Source: an uncultured Chitinophaga sp. (GTDB lineage Bacteria > Bacteroidota > Bacteroidia > Cytophagales > Cyclobacteriaceae). Taken from it: 64,000 bases of DNA. Under the pieces are notes generated by a model. That model made no database searches and was not told the DNA's origin. It saw nothing but the letters and a program-made list of their open reading frames with translations. The position numbers were made by a program, and so were the translations under genes. The DNA lies in contig CABHOK010000007.1 in assembly GCA_902168205.1 (NCBI GenBank), positions 62,001-126,000 of the forward strand, given 5' to 3'. This document shows, one piece after another, positions 8,018 through 16,702 of the stretch; the stretch's first letter is position 1; every line of letters begins with the position of its first letter.

Positions 8018-9748
8018 ATGAGTGAGTTATTAGAAACCGTACAGGCAAAAGCAGAAACCTGGCTTACCAGTCGCACGATTGACGACAAGACAAAATCAGC
8101 CATCAAAGCGCTGCTATCCAAAGAAGAACCGAAAGAACTGATCGATAGTTTTTATAAAGATCTTGAATTTGGTACCGGTGGATTGCGCGGTATCATGGGC
8201 GTTGGTTCCAACTGTATGAACAAATATACTGTTGGTGTTGCCACGCAGGGACTTTCCAACTACCTGAACAAGACTTTTCCGGGCAAGGAAATAAAAGTTG
8301 CCATTGCTCACGACAGTCGTAACAACAGCCGCGACTTTGCCGAAATCGTAGCAGCCGTTTTCTCTGCCAACGGTATCAAGGTATATATGTTCGATGAACT
8401 TCGCCCCACTCCTCTCCTCTCTTTCGCCATCCGTTATCTCAACTGCGACTCGGGCGTGGTGATCACTGCATCACACAATCCGAAAGAATATAACGGTTAC
8501 AAAGCTTACTGGACCGGTGGTGCACAGGTTGTGCCTCCTCACGATAAAAATATCATTGAAGAAGTAAAGGCCATCACCTCGTTCGACCAGGTTAAGTTTA
8601 AACCAACACTTGCCAACATTAATGTTATAGGCCCTGAGGTTGAGCAAGCTTACTACGAAGAAGTAAAGAAGATCATTCCGAACCACGATGTAATCGCCAA
8701 GCACAAAAATATACCCTTGGTATATTCAAGTCTTCATGGTGCGGGTATCACGATGGTGCCTGAATGTTTACGACAAATCGGGTTCACTAATATCCATGTA
8801 GTAAAAGAACAGGAAGAACCGGATGGTGATTTCCCTACGGTAAAGTCTCCGAACCCGGAAGAACAATCTGCGATGGAGCTTGTGATTCAAAAGGGTAAAG
8901 AAGTGAATGCCACTATGGTTATGGCTACCGACCCGGATACAGATCGCGTGGGGATGGGCGTGCGTAAATCCAACGGAGAATTTATACTCCTCAATGGCAA
9001 CCAGGCTTTCAGTCTGATGATGTACTTCATCATGAAGAACCTGAAAGACAAGAACAACGCTTATATTGCAAAGACCATCGTTACATCAGAGCTCATCGAC
9101 ATGATGGCTGAACGCTTTGGTGTTGAATGCTATAACACACTCACCGGCTTTAAATATATAGCGGAGCTGATGGGCAAGTTCGAAGGCAAGAAAAAATTCG
9201 TAGCCGCCGGAGAAGAAAGTTATGGCTATATGGCGGGTGACTTTGTTCGCGATAAAGATGCTGTTTCATCGTGCGCATTCTTTGCTGCGATGGCCGCGAG
9301 CGCTACCGAAGAAGGCAAGTCTATGTACGACTGGCTTATCGATATGTATGTAGAGTTCGCTTACTATAAAGAAGGACTGCTTAACGTAACGAAAAAAGGT
9401 CAGCAGGGAGAACAGGAGATTAAGGCGATGATGGAGAAGTTCAGAAACAACCCTCCTTCCGAGATTATCGGCAGTCGCGTGGTTCGTTTGCTCGACTATA
9501 AAATCCTGAAAGAAAAAGATCTGTTGACGGGCAAAGAAACCAATCTCGATTTCCCTAAATCAGATGTGCTTCAGTTTTACCTGGAAGACGGCACAAAGGT
9601 TTCTGTTCGTCCGTCCGGCACAGAACCCAAGATCAAGTTTTACATCAGTGTAAACGCTCCATTAGCCTCACGCTCAGAATTTGAAAAGGTCGATGAACAA
9701 CTCGACCTGAAAATAAAAGGCGTAGAAGCATATTTGCAGAGTGTGTAA
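8018..9748 (+). CDS. Phosphoglucomutase/phosphomannomutase (alpha-D-phosphohexomutase)
   Basis: 576 residues from the ATG at 8018 (MSELLETVQ). Starting at 7955 would add 21 poorly conserved residues. All four catalytic loops of the alpha-phosphohexomutase family are present: the phosphoserine loop TASHNP (Ser152), the metal loop DPDTDR (305-310), the sugar loop GEESYGY (398-404) and the phosphate-binding RPSGTEPK (531-538). The EFGTGGLRG motif near the N-terminus is typical of the long PGM2/PMM type. It interconverts hexose 1- and 6-phosphates and so feeds nucleotide-sugar synthesis. It sits 69 bp after the Trm112-like gene and may or may not share its transcript. Confidence 0.92.
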   Translation: MSELLETVQAKAETWLTSRTIDDKTKSAIKALLSKEEPKELIDSFYKDLEFGTGGLRGIMGVGSNCMNKYTVGVATQGLSNYLNKTFPGKEIKVAIAHDSRNNSRDFAEIVAAVFSANGIKVYMFDELRPTPLLSFAIRYLNCDSGVVITASHNPKEYNGYKAYWTGGAQVVPPHDKNIIEEVKAITSFDQVKFKPTLANINVIGPEVEQAYYEEVKKIIPNHDVIAKHKNIPLVYSSLHGAGITMVPECLRQIGFTNIHVVKEQEEPDGDFPTVKSPNPEEQSAMELVIQKGKEVNATMVMATDPDTDRVGMGVRKSNGEFILLNGNQAFSLMMYFIMKNLKDKNNAYIAKTIVTSELIDMMAERFGVECYNTLTGFKYIAELMGKFEGKKKFVAAGEESYGYMAGDFVRDKDAVSSCAFFAAMAASATEEGKSMYDWLIDMYVEFAYYKEGLLNVTKKGQQGEQEIKAMMEKFRNNPPSEIIGSRVVRLLDYKILKEKDLLTGKETNLDFPKSDVLQFYLEDGTKVSVRPSGTEPKIKFYISVNAPLASRSEFEKVDEQLDLKIKGVEAYLQSV

Positions 9749-9750
9749 GT

Positions 9751-9808
9751 GTGTACGTGTGTAGGTGTGTACGTTAACTTAAACACGTAAACACCTACAC
9801 ACCTAAAC
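9751..9808. repeat. Imperfect inverted repeat between the mutase and mtaB genes
   Basis: 24-base arms at 9751-9774 and 9785-9808 are complementary at 21 of 24 positions, separated by ten bases. The arms are built from GTGTGTAGGTGT and its complement. It starts just after the stop codon of the mutase gene and could act as a terminator-like hairpin, with TTTT at 9812-9815. It has the same flavour as the perfect repeat at 59989-60063, suggesting an intergenic repeat family. Confidence 0.7.
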
Positions 9809-9818
9809 ACGTTTTCCC

Positions 9819-9826
9819 TATCTTTG
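9819..9826 (+). promoter_or_regulatory. Candidate -7 promoter element of mtaB
   Basis: TATCTTTG matches the Bacteroidota -7 consensus TAnnTTTG exactly, ten bases before the mtaB start. No clear -33 TTG at the usual distance was seen; the expected position falls inside the inverted repeat. With so short a distance the mRNA would have a very short leader. Confidence 0.4.
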
Positions 9827-9836
9827 CGGCTTCATC

Positions 9837-11156
9837 ATGAAAAAAGTCGCTTTTTATACGCTGGGCTGCAAGCTTAATTATTCAGAGACATCCACCATTT
9901 CACGGATGTTTGAGGAGAAAGGCTATAAGAAAGTAGACTTTACCGATACTCCCGATATCTTCATTATCAATACCTGCTCCGTAACGGAGAATGCCGATAA
10001 GAAATGCCACAAGATCGTGCGCGAAGCACGCGGTATAGCTCCGGATGCATACGTAGCCATTATAGGTTGCTATGCACAGTTAAAACCCAAAGAGATTTCC
10101 GAGATTCCGGGAGTGGATGCTGTGTTGGGAGCTGCCGAAAAATTCCGACTGGTAGAATTACTCGATGGTTTTGTACGCAAGCCTCAGGCTGAAGTATATG
10201 CTTCGGAAGTTGAACAGGCTAATAAATTCAATACCTCCTACTCTATTAACGATCGTACCCGTACTTTTTTAAAAGTACAAGATGGTTGTGATTACTCCTG
10301 CACGTTTTGTACGATACCATTGGCACGCGGCAGCAGCCGAAGTGACAGCATCGAAAATATACTGAAGACTGCTCATGATATTGCGAAGACTGAAGTTCGC
10401 GAAATTGTGCTGACGGGTGTAAACACTGGCGACTTTGGTATTCAACAAGGAGTACGCGTTGAGCGTTTCGTTGATCTGGTAAAGGCCCTGGATGATGTGG
10501 AAGGTATAGATCGCTTTCGTATATCATCAATCGAACCGAATCTTTTATCAGACGATATCATCGAGTTTGTTGCTCAGTCAAAAAGATTTGTTCCTCATTT
10601 CCACATACCCTTACAATCCGGCTCGAACAAAATTCTGAAGCTGATGCGCAGACGCTATATGCGCGAGCTATATGCCGATCGTGTTGCCAAAATCAAATCG
10701 CTGATGCCGCACTGCTGCATTGGTGTTGATGTGATTGTAGGTTTCCCCGGAGAAACACGCGAAGACTTTCTCGATACATACGCGTTTCTCAATGAGTTGG
10801 ACATATCATACCTCCATGTATTTACATACTCGGAGCGCGAGAATACACCTGCTGCAGAAATGACTGGTACAGTACCGGGAAGTCAGCGGGCTGATCGTTC
10901 CAAAATGCTGCATATACTCTCCGATAAAAAACGCAGAAAGTTTTACGAAGAGAATCTCGGCAAAGAAGCCACCGTTCTTTTTGAAAATGACATTGAAAAC
11001 GGAATGATACATGGCTTTACCGAAAACTATATCCGTGTTACAGCGAAATACGATCCTGTATTAGTCAACGAGTTGAAACACGTTAAGCTTCTGGCCATCA
11101 ACGATCACGGCCATGTTGAAGTAGAAGATGCACAAGCGGAAGTATTCATCCATTAA
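9837..11156 (+). CDS. mtaB: tRNA t6A methylthiotransferase MtaB
   Basis: 439-residue radical-SAM methylthiotransferase converting t6A37 of tRNA to ms2t6A. The N-terminal UPF0004 domain carries cysteines 11, 47 and 78 for the auxiliary iron-sulfur cluster (TLGCK, INTCSVT, IIGCYAQ). The radical-SAM motif CDYSCTFCTIP provides Cys151, 155 and 158. GFPGETREDF and the SYLHVFTYSERENTPA block are typical. The opening AFYTLGCKLN distinguishes MtaB from MiaB and RimO. The C-terminal TRAM-like region is at about 370-439. It stands alone, with its own likely promoter. Confidence 0.93.
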   Translation: MKKVAFYTLGCKLNYSETSTISRMFEEKGYKKVDFTDTPDIFIINTCSVTENADKKCHKIVREARGIAPDAYVAIIGCYAQLKPKEISEIPGVDAVLGAAEKFRLVELLDGFVRKPQAEVYASEVEQANKFNTSYSINDRTRTFLKVQDGCDYSCTFCTIPLARGSSRSDSIENILKTAHDIAKTEVREIVLTGVNTGDFGIQQGVRVERFVDLVKALDDVEGIDRFRISSIEPNLLSDDIIEFVAQSKRFVPHFHIPLQSGSNKILKLMRRRYMRELYADRVAKIKSLMPHCCIGVDVIVGFPGETREDFLDTYAFLNELDISYLHVFTYSERENTPAAEMTGTVPGSQRADRSKMLHILSDKKRRKFYEENLGKEATVLFENDIENGMIHGFTENYIRVTAKYDPVLVNELKHVKLLAINDHGHVEVEDAQAEVFIH

Positions 11157-11159
11157 TAT

Positions 11160-11241
11160 ATAGTGCAGGCAATATCGGGTGTAGGTTATCTGTAAGATTG
11201 TTACTACACCTCTCGGATTACTACCACCCTGCGTGCACTAT
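11160..11241 (+). other. Structured stem region after mtaB
   Basis: ATAGTGCA (11160-11167) pairs perfectly with TGCACTAT (11234-11241), followed by TTT. Inside, GGTGTAG pairs with CTACACC. It may be the mtaB transcription end or the first part of a longer structured RNA. The rest of the stretch up to the candidate small RNA (11242-11316) shows no gene; it does contain ATCTTACA (11249-11256), complementary to TGTAAGAT at 11191-11198. Confidence 0.4.
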
Positions 11242-11316
11242 TTTGTAGAAATTAAGATCATCTTACACCTCTACCTTCTCTCCGGTCTCTGCACGAATCA
11301 GGTTCTCAGCGTGCTA

Positions 11317-11324
11317 TATCTTTG
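11317..11324 (+). promoter_or_regulatory. Candidate -7 element for a small RNA
   Basis: TATCTTTG is an exact match to TAnnTTTG in a stretch without coding potential. No TTG was seen at the usual -33 distance. Its value comes mainly from the terminator-ended transcript it would produce. Confidence 0.4.
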
Positions 11325-11330
11325 TATCAT

Positions 11331-11444
11331 CAATCCAGTTAAAAGAAATAAGCAGTCTACTCTAACCTGCCTGCTTTAGGATGAAGGAGGAAGCCACGAA
11401 CTTGGGGGTTTTGGTTTGTGAAGGGCTTTCTTCTTCGTTTTTTT
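11331..11444 (+). ncRNA. Candidate small non-coding RNA, about 110 nt
   Basis: No open frame fits here, but a transcript unit can be seen: an exact TAnnTTTG upstream, a first hairpin (AAGCAG 11350-11355 with CTGCTT 11371-11376), then a long stem. GAAGGAGGAAGC (11383-11394) pairs with GCTTTCTTCTTC (11425-11436) over 12 positions including two G-U. An inner CACGAAC (11395-11401) pairs with GTTTGTG (11414-11420), leaving AAGG unpaired on one side. Seven T (11438-11444) follow after one G. This is a good intrinsic terminator on the plus strand only. It does not show the conserved GGAAGGAAGCAGCC core of signal-recognition RNA, so its identity is unknown. Confidence 0.5.
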
Positions 11445-11471
11445 ATACCTGTCTGTAAAATCAATCAACAA

Positions 11472-12128
11472 CTATCGATTTACAATTCCATCTTTTATTT
11501 CAATTCTTCGATCCGCCATCTTTGAAAGTTCTTCGTTGTGCGTAACGATGATGAACGTCTGCTTCAGTTCTTTCCGCAGTTGAAAGAATAGTCCGTGAAG
11601 CTCCAATGCGTTTTTAGAATCCAGGTTACCGCTTGGTTCATCGGCCAGAATTATAGCCGGTGAGTTAATTAATGCACGGGCTACAGCTGTTCTTTGTTGC
11701 TCACCACCAGACAGTTCGGAAGGTTTATGATGTATACGCGAACTCAGCCCTAACATGCTCAGCAATTCTTCAGCGCGTTTTCGTATAGCCTGTTCGTTGG
11801 TGTTGTTGGCAATCAGGCCCGGTATCAATACATTTTCAAGCGCAGTAAACTCCGGCAAGAGGTTATGGAACTGAAAAACGAAGCCAATGGATTTATTCCG
11901 GAACGCAGCCAGGTTTTTAGGCGACTGTGAGAATACATTTTTATCGTGAATAAAGAGTTGTCCGCGGTCTGGCGTATCCAAAGTACCGAGAATATGCAGT
12001 AAAGTACTTTTGCCGGCACCCGAGGCACCAACAATGGCAACCACCTCACCCTCATTAACTTCTAAGTCTACCCCCTTCAGTACTTTCAACTGACCGTAGG
12101 ATTTTTCAACCTGTGTAGCTCTTAACAT
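11472..12128 (-). CDS. ABC transporter ATP-binding protein, LolD/MacB type
   Basis: 218-residue ATPase. Walker [10 protein letters not shown] (34-42), Q-loop around [17 protein letters not shown], signature LSGGEQQR (139-146), Walker [14 protein letters not shown], and switch His in IIVTHNEEL. The [11 protein letters not shown] block and the NLDS ending are typical of the lipoprotein-releasing LolD and MacB group, which drive extraction of lipoproteins or efflux from the inner membrane. No LolC/E-type permease is adjacent, so its partner is encoded elsewhere. It is divergent from sucC and convergent with the candidate small RNA. Confidence 0.85.
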   Translation of the reverse strand: MLRATQVEKSYGQLKVLKGVDLEVNEGEVVAIVGASGAGKSTLLHILGTLDTPDRGQLFIHDKNVFSQSPKNLAAFRNKSIGFVFQFHNLLPEFTALENVLIPGLIANNTNEQAIRKRAEELLSMLGLSSRIHHKPSELSGGEQQRTAVARALINSPAIILADEPSGNLDSKNALELHGLFFQLRKELKQTFIIVTHNEELSKMADRRIEIKDGIVNR

Positions 12129-12148
12129 TGCTAATTGTATAGATTCCT

Positions 12149-12179
12149 TTGAAATAAAGCTTTAAATACGCTAGTTTCG
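12149..12179 (+). promoter_or_regulatory. Candidate promoter of sucC
   Basis: TTG at 12149-12151, a 20-base spacer, and TAGTTTCG at 12172-12179 (one mismatch to TAnnTTTG), 18 bases before the sucC start codon. Lies in the 69-bp divergent gap with the LolD-like gene. Confidence 0.5.
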
Positions 12180-12197
12180 CCCAAAACAAAAAATTCA

Positions 12198-13409
12198 ATG
12201 AACATTCACGAATACCAAGGCAAAGAAATTCTGAAGAAATATGGTGTGGCCGTTCAACGGGGCATTGTAGCCGATACTCCAGACAATGCAGTAACTGCAG
12301 CAAAAGAGCTACAGGCAGAGACCGGCACCAAATGGTTTGTTGTTAAATCTCAGATACATGCCGGTGGTCGTGGAAAGGGAACCGTGAAGGAAACCGGATC
12401 GAAAGGTGTTGTTCTGGCGAAAGGAATTAACGAAGTACACGATAAGGTAAAAGCTATTCTGGGCGGTACACTTGTTACTATCCAAACCGGACCTGAAGGT
12501 AAAAAGGTAAATAAAGTTCTGGTCGCTGAAGATGTATACTATCCGGGCGAGACCGAACCGAAAGAATATTATATGAGTATCCTCCTCGACCGCTCGAAGG
12601 GTTGCCCGGTAATTATGGCTTCTACAGAAGGAGGAATGAACATCGAGGAAGTTGCAGAAACTCATCCTGAAAAAATTATTAAAGAATGGATCGATCCACT
12701 TGTTGGTCTTCAGCCATTCCAGGCTCGTAAGGTTGCTTTCTCATTAGGTTGGGAAGGAAATGCTTTCAAAGAAGGTGTGAAATTCATTCACTCGCTTTAC
12801 AATGCTTACCTCGGACTTGATGCTTCAATGTTCGAAATCAATCCGCTGTTAAAAACATCTGACAATAAAATACTCGCTGTTGATGCAAAAGTAAATCTGG
12901 ATGACAACGCCTTGTATCGTCATAAAGATCTTGCTGAACTGCGTGATATAACAGAAGAGGATCCATTGGAAGTTGAAGCTGGTAAAGCCGGACTTAACTA
13001 TGTAAAACTGGATGGTAACGTAGGTTGTATGGTAAACGGAGCCGGCTTGGCGATGGCTACTATGGACATCATCAAGATCTCTGGTGGTGAACCTGCTAAC
13101 TTCCTTGACGTAGGTGGTGGAGCAAATGCTGAAACTGTGGAAGCAGGTTTCCGAATCATTCTGAAAGATCCAAATGTGAAGGCAATCCTGATTAACATTT
13201 TTGGTGGTATTGTTCGTTGCGACCGTGTTGCCAACGGAGTTGTTGAGGCTTACAAGAAGATTGGCGATATCAAGGTTCCGATCATAGTACGTTTACAAGG
13301 TACTAACGCTGAAGAAGGCGCGAAGATCATTGAACAATCCGGCTTGAAAGTGTTCTCCGCAATACTGTTAAAAGACGCAGCACAACGTGTAAAGGAAGTA
13401 TTGGCATAG
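12198..13409 (+). CDS. sucC: Succinate-CoA ligase (ADP-forming) beta subunit
   Basis: 403-residue ATP-grasp subunit of succinyl-CoA synthetase in the TCA cycle. [17 protein letters not shown] at the N-terminus is diagnostic. [12 protein letters not shown] (ATP-grasp), EINPL and [14 protein letters not shown] (Mg/nucleotide site), and the C-terminal CoA-ligase domain with [12 protein letters not shown] and [10 protein letters not shown] are all intact. The alpha-subunit gene sucD is not adjacent, as is common in Bacteroidota. Confidence 0.96.
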   Translation: MNIHEYQGKEILKKYGVAVQRGIVADTPDNAVTAAKELQAETGTKWFVVKSQIHAGGRGKGTVKETGSKGVVLAKGINEVHDKVKAILGGTLVTIQTGPEGKKVNKVLVAEDVYYPGETEPKEYYMSILLDRSKGCPVIMASTEGGMNIEEVAETHPEKIIKEWIDPLVGLQPFQARKVAFSLGWEGNAFKEGVKFIHSLYNAYLGLDASMFEINPLLKTSDNKILAVDAKVNLDDNALYRHKDLAELRDITEEDPLEVEAGKAGLNYVKLDGNVGCMVNGAGLAMATMDIIKISGGEPANFLDVGGGANAETVEAGFRIILKDPNVKAILINIFGGIVRCDRVANGVVEAYKKIGDIKVPIIVRLQGTNAEEGAKIIEQSGLKVFSAILLKDAAQRVKEVLA

Positions 13410-13459
13410 GAATTTCCTAGACTCACCAAATTTTCTATATTGTACAAACTTTGCTCGTA

Positions 13460-14338
13460 ATGCGATCAATAAAAAGACTCTTAGCTCTATCTGCTTTTTC
13501 TACCTGCGCCCTCTTTCAGGTAGCGGACGCACAAAGTTTTTATGCCGTTCGAAAGAATAGAAACCTGTTGGTTGGATTTGGCTCAGGCACGGCTAATTAT
13601 TATGGCGAAATGGTTAACCCTGGAGAATTTGGTATACTCAAATTCAACATCGCTGCCAACGCTGAGTACTATATCCATAATCGCATTAGCGTGCGCGCCG
13701 GCTTAACATTCTTCCAGATCTCAGGGGACGATGCTAAAGCGGATGATGACAGACAAGAACGAAACCTGTCTTTCACATCTTCCAATATAGAGTTAAGTGC
13801 TCTCGGGGTTGTGAATCTTAGTCCGATGGGACTTCGCTTCTATCAGCGATCGAAGTTGAATCTGCACGCATTTGCCGGTATAGGTTTACTGTACTTCAAT
13901 CCGAAAGCAGAGTATCAGGGTAAAAAGTATGCTCTTCAACCTCTTGAAACAGAAGGTGTGCGTTATAGCCGCATTACTCCGGTAATTCCTTTTGGTTTGG
14001 GAGCAAGAATAAAACTGGATCCATTCTTTAACCTCCTTATCGAAGGAGGCTATCGAATTACCTTTACTGACTATCTGGATGATGTAAGTGTAAGAAGATA
14101 TCCGGAAGCATCAACGCTGAAGAGTGATCTCTCCAGAGCTTTATCTGACAGGCGTGTTGAAATTGGAACGCAACCCGCCAATCCTTCGCAAGCTGGTGTT
14201 CGTGGAAATCCGAAAGAGAACGATGGTTATTTCCTGATGAATGTTACACTTCAATACTATCTTCCTTACGAGTTATTCAACGACTCTCAAAGAAAGCTGT
14301 ACAATAAGAAAAGAAAATACTACTATAGAAGACCGTAG
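13460..14338 (+). CDS. Outer-membrane beta-barrel protein, DUF6089-like
   Basis: 292 residues from the ATG at 13460; a TTG nine bases upstream is in frame but less likely. A signal peptide is clear (MRSIKRLLALSAFSTCALFQVADA, cleavage after ADA). The mature start LLVGFGSGTANYYGEM resembles the DUF6089 family of Bacteroidota outer-membrane proteins. Alternating hydrophobic strands with many aromatic residues follow, and the protein ends in a basic, Tyr-rich tail (YNKKRKYYYRRP). It lies 50 bp after sucC. Function unknown; a porin or a T9SS- or envelope-associated barrel are possibilities. Confidence 0.75.
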   Translation: MRSIKRLLALSAFSTCALFQVADAQSFYAVRKNRNLLVGFGSGTANYYGEMVNPGEFGILKFNIAANAEYYIHNRISVRAGLTFFQISGDDAKADDDRQERNLSFTSSNIELSALGVVNLSPMGLRFYQRSKLNLHAFAGIGLLYFNPKAEYQGKKYALQPLETEGVRYSRITPVIPFGLGARIKLDPFFNLLIEGGYRITFTDYLDDVSVRRYPEASTLKSDLSRALSDRRVEIGTQPANPSQAGVRGNPKENDGYFLMNVTLQYYLPYELFNDSQRKLYNKKRKYYYRRP

Positions 14339-14362
14339 TATATTAAAGTATACAACGCCATA

Positions 14363-14399
14363 AAAGAAAGAGGGATACAAAATGTATCCCTCTTTCTTT
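14363..14399. terminator. Bidirectional intrinsic terminator
   Basis: AAAGAAAGAGGGATAC (14363-14378) pairs perfectly with GTATCCCTCTTTCTTT (14384-14399), loop AAAAT. T-rich DNA follows on the plus side, and the A-rich 5' flank gives U's on the minus strand. It sits between the convergent barrel gene and the 41-kb polysaccharide locus and can end both. Confidence 0.85.
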
Positions 14400-14552
14400 T
14401 TATACTTGACTTTGATTCGTAATCAGTCTTGTATCAGTTCACAAACCATTGGAATTGCCAAGAGCCAGGTTAGTTTTCTAACTATGATACAATACTTATG
14501 ATGGATATACCCTAGCCAGAAATTACTCCTACTCTATATTTTCTTATGCTTC

Positions 14553-16514
14553 TTAATGTGCTACATCCAGCACAGCAAACCTTGAATAATTACTCTTATA
14601 CTCCGGCACAATCTCTTTCATAAGCGTAACCATTTTGTGCTCGTTCTTATCGTTGATGAATTCTTCGAGTAGATCAAGGTTACGGGAAACTTCATCGTAC
14701 AAGTACTCTGATACTTTCGCCTTCAGAATTTTCTCGTGGTGAGTAGGGATAGTGTTTTCCTGATCGTTCAACAACTCTTCGTATAGCTTTTCGCCATCGC
14801 GCAATCCGGTAAAGACAATCTCTATATCTTTATTTAATTCCTTACCAGATAGCTTGATCATCTTGCGGGCCAGATCATAAATCTTCACAGGTTTACCCAT
14901 ATCAAAAATAAAGATCTCTCCCCCCTGACCCATTACTCCGGCTTCAATCACAAGCTCACAAGCTTCCGGTATAGTCATGAAGAATCGGGTGATCTCCGGA
15001 TGTGTTACGGTGATCGGTCCTCCGTTTTTAATCTGCTCCTTGAATACAGGTATAACGGATCCATTGGAACCCAGTACATTTCCGAAGCGCGTTGTTACAA
15101 AGGAAGTCTTTCTGATACCAAGGCGCTCAAGATGTCTGTCGAGAGATTGTACATATATCTCGGCAATACGCTTGGTGCATCCCATCACGTTCGTTGGGTT
15201 CACAGCTTTGTCTGTCGAGATCATTACGAACTTCTTTACTTTGAACTCAACAGAAAGATCCGCCAACGTACGGGTACCGAATATATTTACACTTACAGCT
15301 TCCGATGGATTGCTCTCCATAAGCGGCACGTGCTTGTAGGCAGCCGCGTGGAATAGTATCTCCGGCCTGAACTCTTCAAAGATTCTTCTGATACGTGTCT
15401 TGTTACAAACATCAGCAATGAAAACGAAAATCTTCGTTTGCTTATTCTTACTTCTCAGTTCACGCTCGATCTCATATAATGGAGACTCGGCCTGATCGAT
15501 CAATATTAATGTATTCGGCTTAAAGCTCAGCACCTGGCGCGCCATTTCTGAACCTATAGATCCCGCTCCACCCGTAATGCAAATTACTTTGCCCTGCAGG
15601 TCAGCATCGATAGCTTTATTGTCCAGTTTGATAACCTCTCTGCCCAGAAGATCCTCAATGTTAACATCCCGAATCTCTTTAACATCCCAATCATTCTTCA
15701 GCCACTTGTCAAACGAAGTAACATAACTCACACGGATAAGATGATTCAGTGCATCATCTACAATCTCGTTCTTCCGTTCGATGGAAAGACTGCGCACAGC
15801 TATAATTATCTTCTTGATCTTGTACTTGTCGACAAGCTCTGTCAGTTTATCATAGCTATAGATCTTCGTTCCGTTTATATCCTTACGGTTTTTCTTAACA
15901 TCGTCATCCAGGAAAGCAACCAGTTTATACTGGCCCGTCATATCAGCTTCGATCGCCTGTTTGGTAAGGAAGCCGGCAACACCCGCCCCGAAGATCAACA
16001 CCGGAACTTTGTTCGGGAAGTTGGATTTATAGTGACTGAAGATACTCTTGATAACCAATCTATACTGATATAAGAGCACCGAAGAAATAAAGAACGAAAT
16101 GAATATTACCGAATATGGAACGAAGTTCTTCCCTACGTTATAGAAGTATATCAAATTAATAATAACCAGGAACGCGAGGTTCAACAACTCTGTATGTAGA
16201 ATACGGACGGCATCCTGGATACCGGTATAGCGCACTATACCTGCGTATGACTTTGTTATTAACGTGGAAATTAACGAGATGAAGAGTACTGCGGGAATAC
16301 TGAACGAAGGATTAAATTCATCGATAGAGTTCAGATTGAAATTAAACCGGAAGAAAAAGGCTAGCCCAAACGAGAACGTTATTACCGATAAGTCAATTAA
16401 AATAATGACCCACCGGGGCAGGAATGTGAGCCGGTTTATAACATTCTGAAGCAAGTATTTTCCCTTTAATCGTCTCCGAAGAAGGGCCAATCTTGTCTGA
16501 CTTATTCTTTTCAT
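14553..16514 (-). CDS. CapD/PglF-like nucleotide-sugar 4,6-dehydratase (membrane-bound)
   Basis: 653 residues. Four transmembrane helices at about 35-165, a first Rossmann-like domain (VLIFGAGVAGFL, around 172), then the extended SDR catalytic domain with GKVICITGGAGSIGSEM (around 309-325) and STDKAVNPTNVMGCTKR, where Met replaces the SDR tyrosine as in PglF/WbpM. These enzymes turn UDP-GlcNAc into UDP-4-keto-6-deoxy-GlcNAc, the first step towards bacillosamine. It is the last gene of the large minus-strand locus and overlaps the preceding small gene by 4 bp. With the PglE-, PglD- and PglC-like genes it completes a UDP-diacetylbacillosamine pathway. Confidence 0.9.
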   Translation of the reverse strand: MKRISQTRLALLRRRLKGKYLLQNVINRLTFLPRWVIILIDLSVITFSFGLAFFFRFNFNLNSIDEFNPSFSIPAVLFISLISTLITKSYAGIVRYTGIQDAVRILHTELLNLAFLVIINLIYFYNVGKNFVPYSVIFISFFISSVLLYQYRLVIKSIFSHYKSNFPNKVPVLIFGAGVAGFLTKQAIEADMTGQYKLVAFLDDDVKKNRKDINGTKIYSYDKLTELVDKYKIKKIIIAVRSLSIERKNEIVDDALNHLIRVSYVTSFDKWLKNDWDVKEIRDVNIEDLLGREVIKLDNKAIDADLQGKVICITGGAGSIGSEMARQVLSFKPNTLILIDQAESPLYEIERELRSKNKQTKIFVFIADVCNKTRIRRIFEEFRPEILFHAAAYKHVPLMESNPSEAVSVNIFGTRTLADLSVEFKVKKFVMISTDKAVNPTNVMGCTKRIAEIYVQSLDRHLERLGIRKTSFVTTRFGNVLGSNGSVIPVFKEQIKNGGPITVTHPEITRFFMTIPEACELVIEAGVMGQGGEIFIFDMGKPVKIYDLARKMIKLSGKELNKDIEIVFTGLRDGEKLYEELLNDQENTIPTHHEKILKAKVSEYLYDEVSRNLDLLEEFINDKNEHKMVTLMKEIVPEYKSNYSRFAVLDVAH

Positions 16515-16702
16515 TCTTTTGAAGAAGCCCTTTTAGAAGACAGGAATTTTTTCAATCCTATAGCACACCCACCGGCAATCAACCACTCTATACCCGTGAT
16601 GGGTACTGGCTGATCCGGATCTGTTTCCGGGTTGCCTGGCTGTGCCGATGATGTTAAAGAACTTATAAAAACTATACTAAGTACTAGGAATAATTTGCGC
16701 AT
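16511..16702 (-). CDS. 63-residue exported protein with exosortase-type C-terminal signal
   Basis: Signal peptide 1-20 (ending SSA, then QPGN), a short acidic Pro-rich linker (21-31), PVPITG (32-37), a hydrophobic stretch ending GGCAIGL (38-50) and a basic tail KKFLSSKR. This tripartite tail resembles the small proline-isoleucine sorting-signal proteins (PID-CTERM type) that I associate with Bacteroidota exosortases, although here the sequence is PIT instead of PID. The gene starts directly after the stop of the giant T9SS gene (TAGATG) and overlaps capD by 4 bp, so it is tightly coupled. It is a candidate substrate of the XrtF encoded 6.4 kb upstream. Confidence 0.7.
   Translation of the reverse strand: MRKLFLVLSIVFISSLTSSAQPGNPETDPDQPVPITGIEWLIAGGCAIGLKKFLSSKRASSKE

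Noticed and set aside
11331-11444. Signal-recognition particle RNA or tmRNA
   Set aside because: The GGAAGCC stretch was suggestive, but the conserved SRP core sequence and the tmRNA tRNA-like ends are not present.
14425-14494. Possible structured element (TTGTATCA...TGATACAA with an inner GTTAG/CTAAC hairpin)
   Set aside because: Only short arms, downstream of the last gene of the locus and beyond a strong terminator; chance cannot be excluded.
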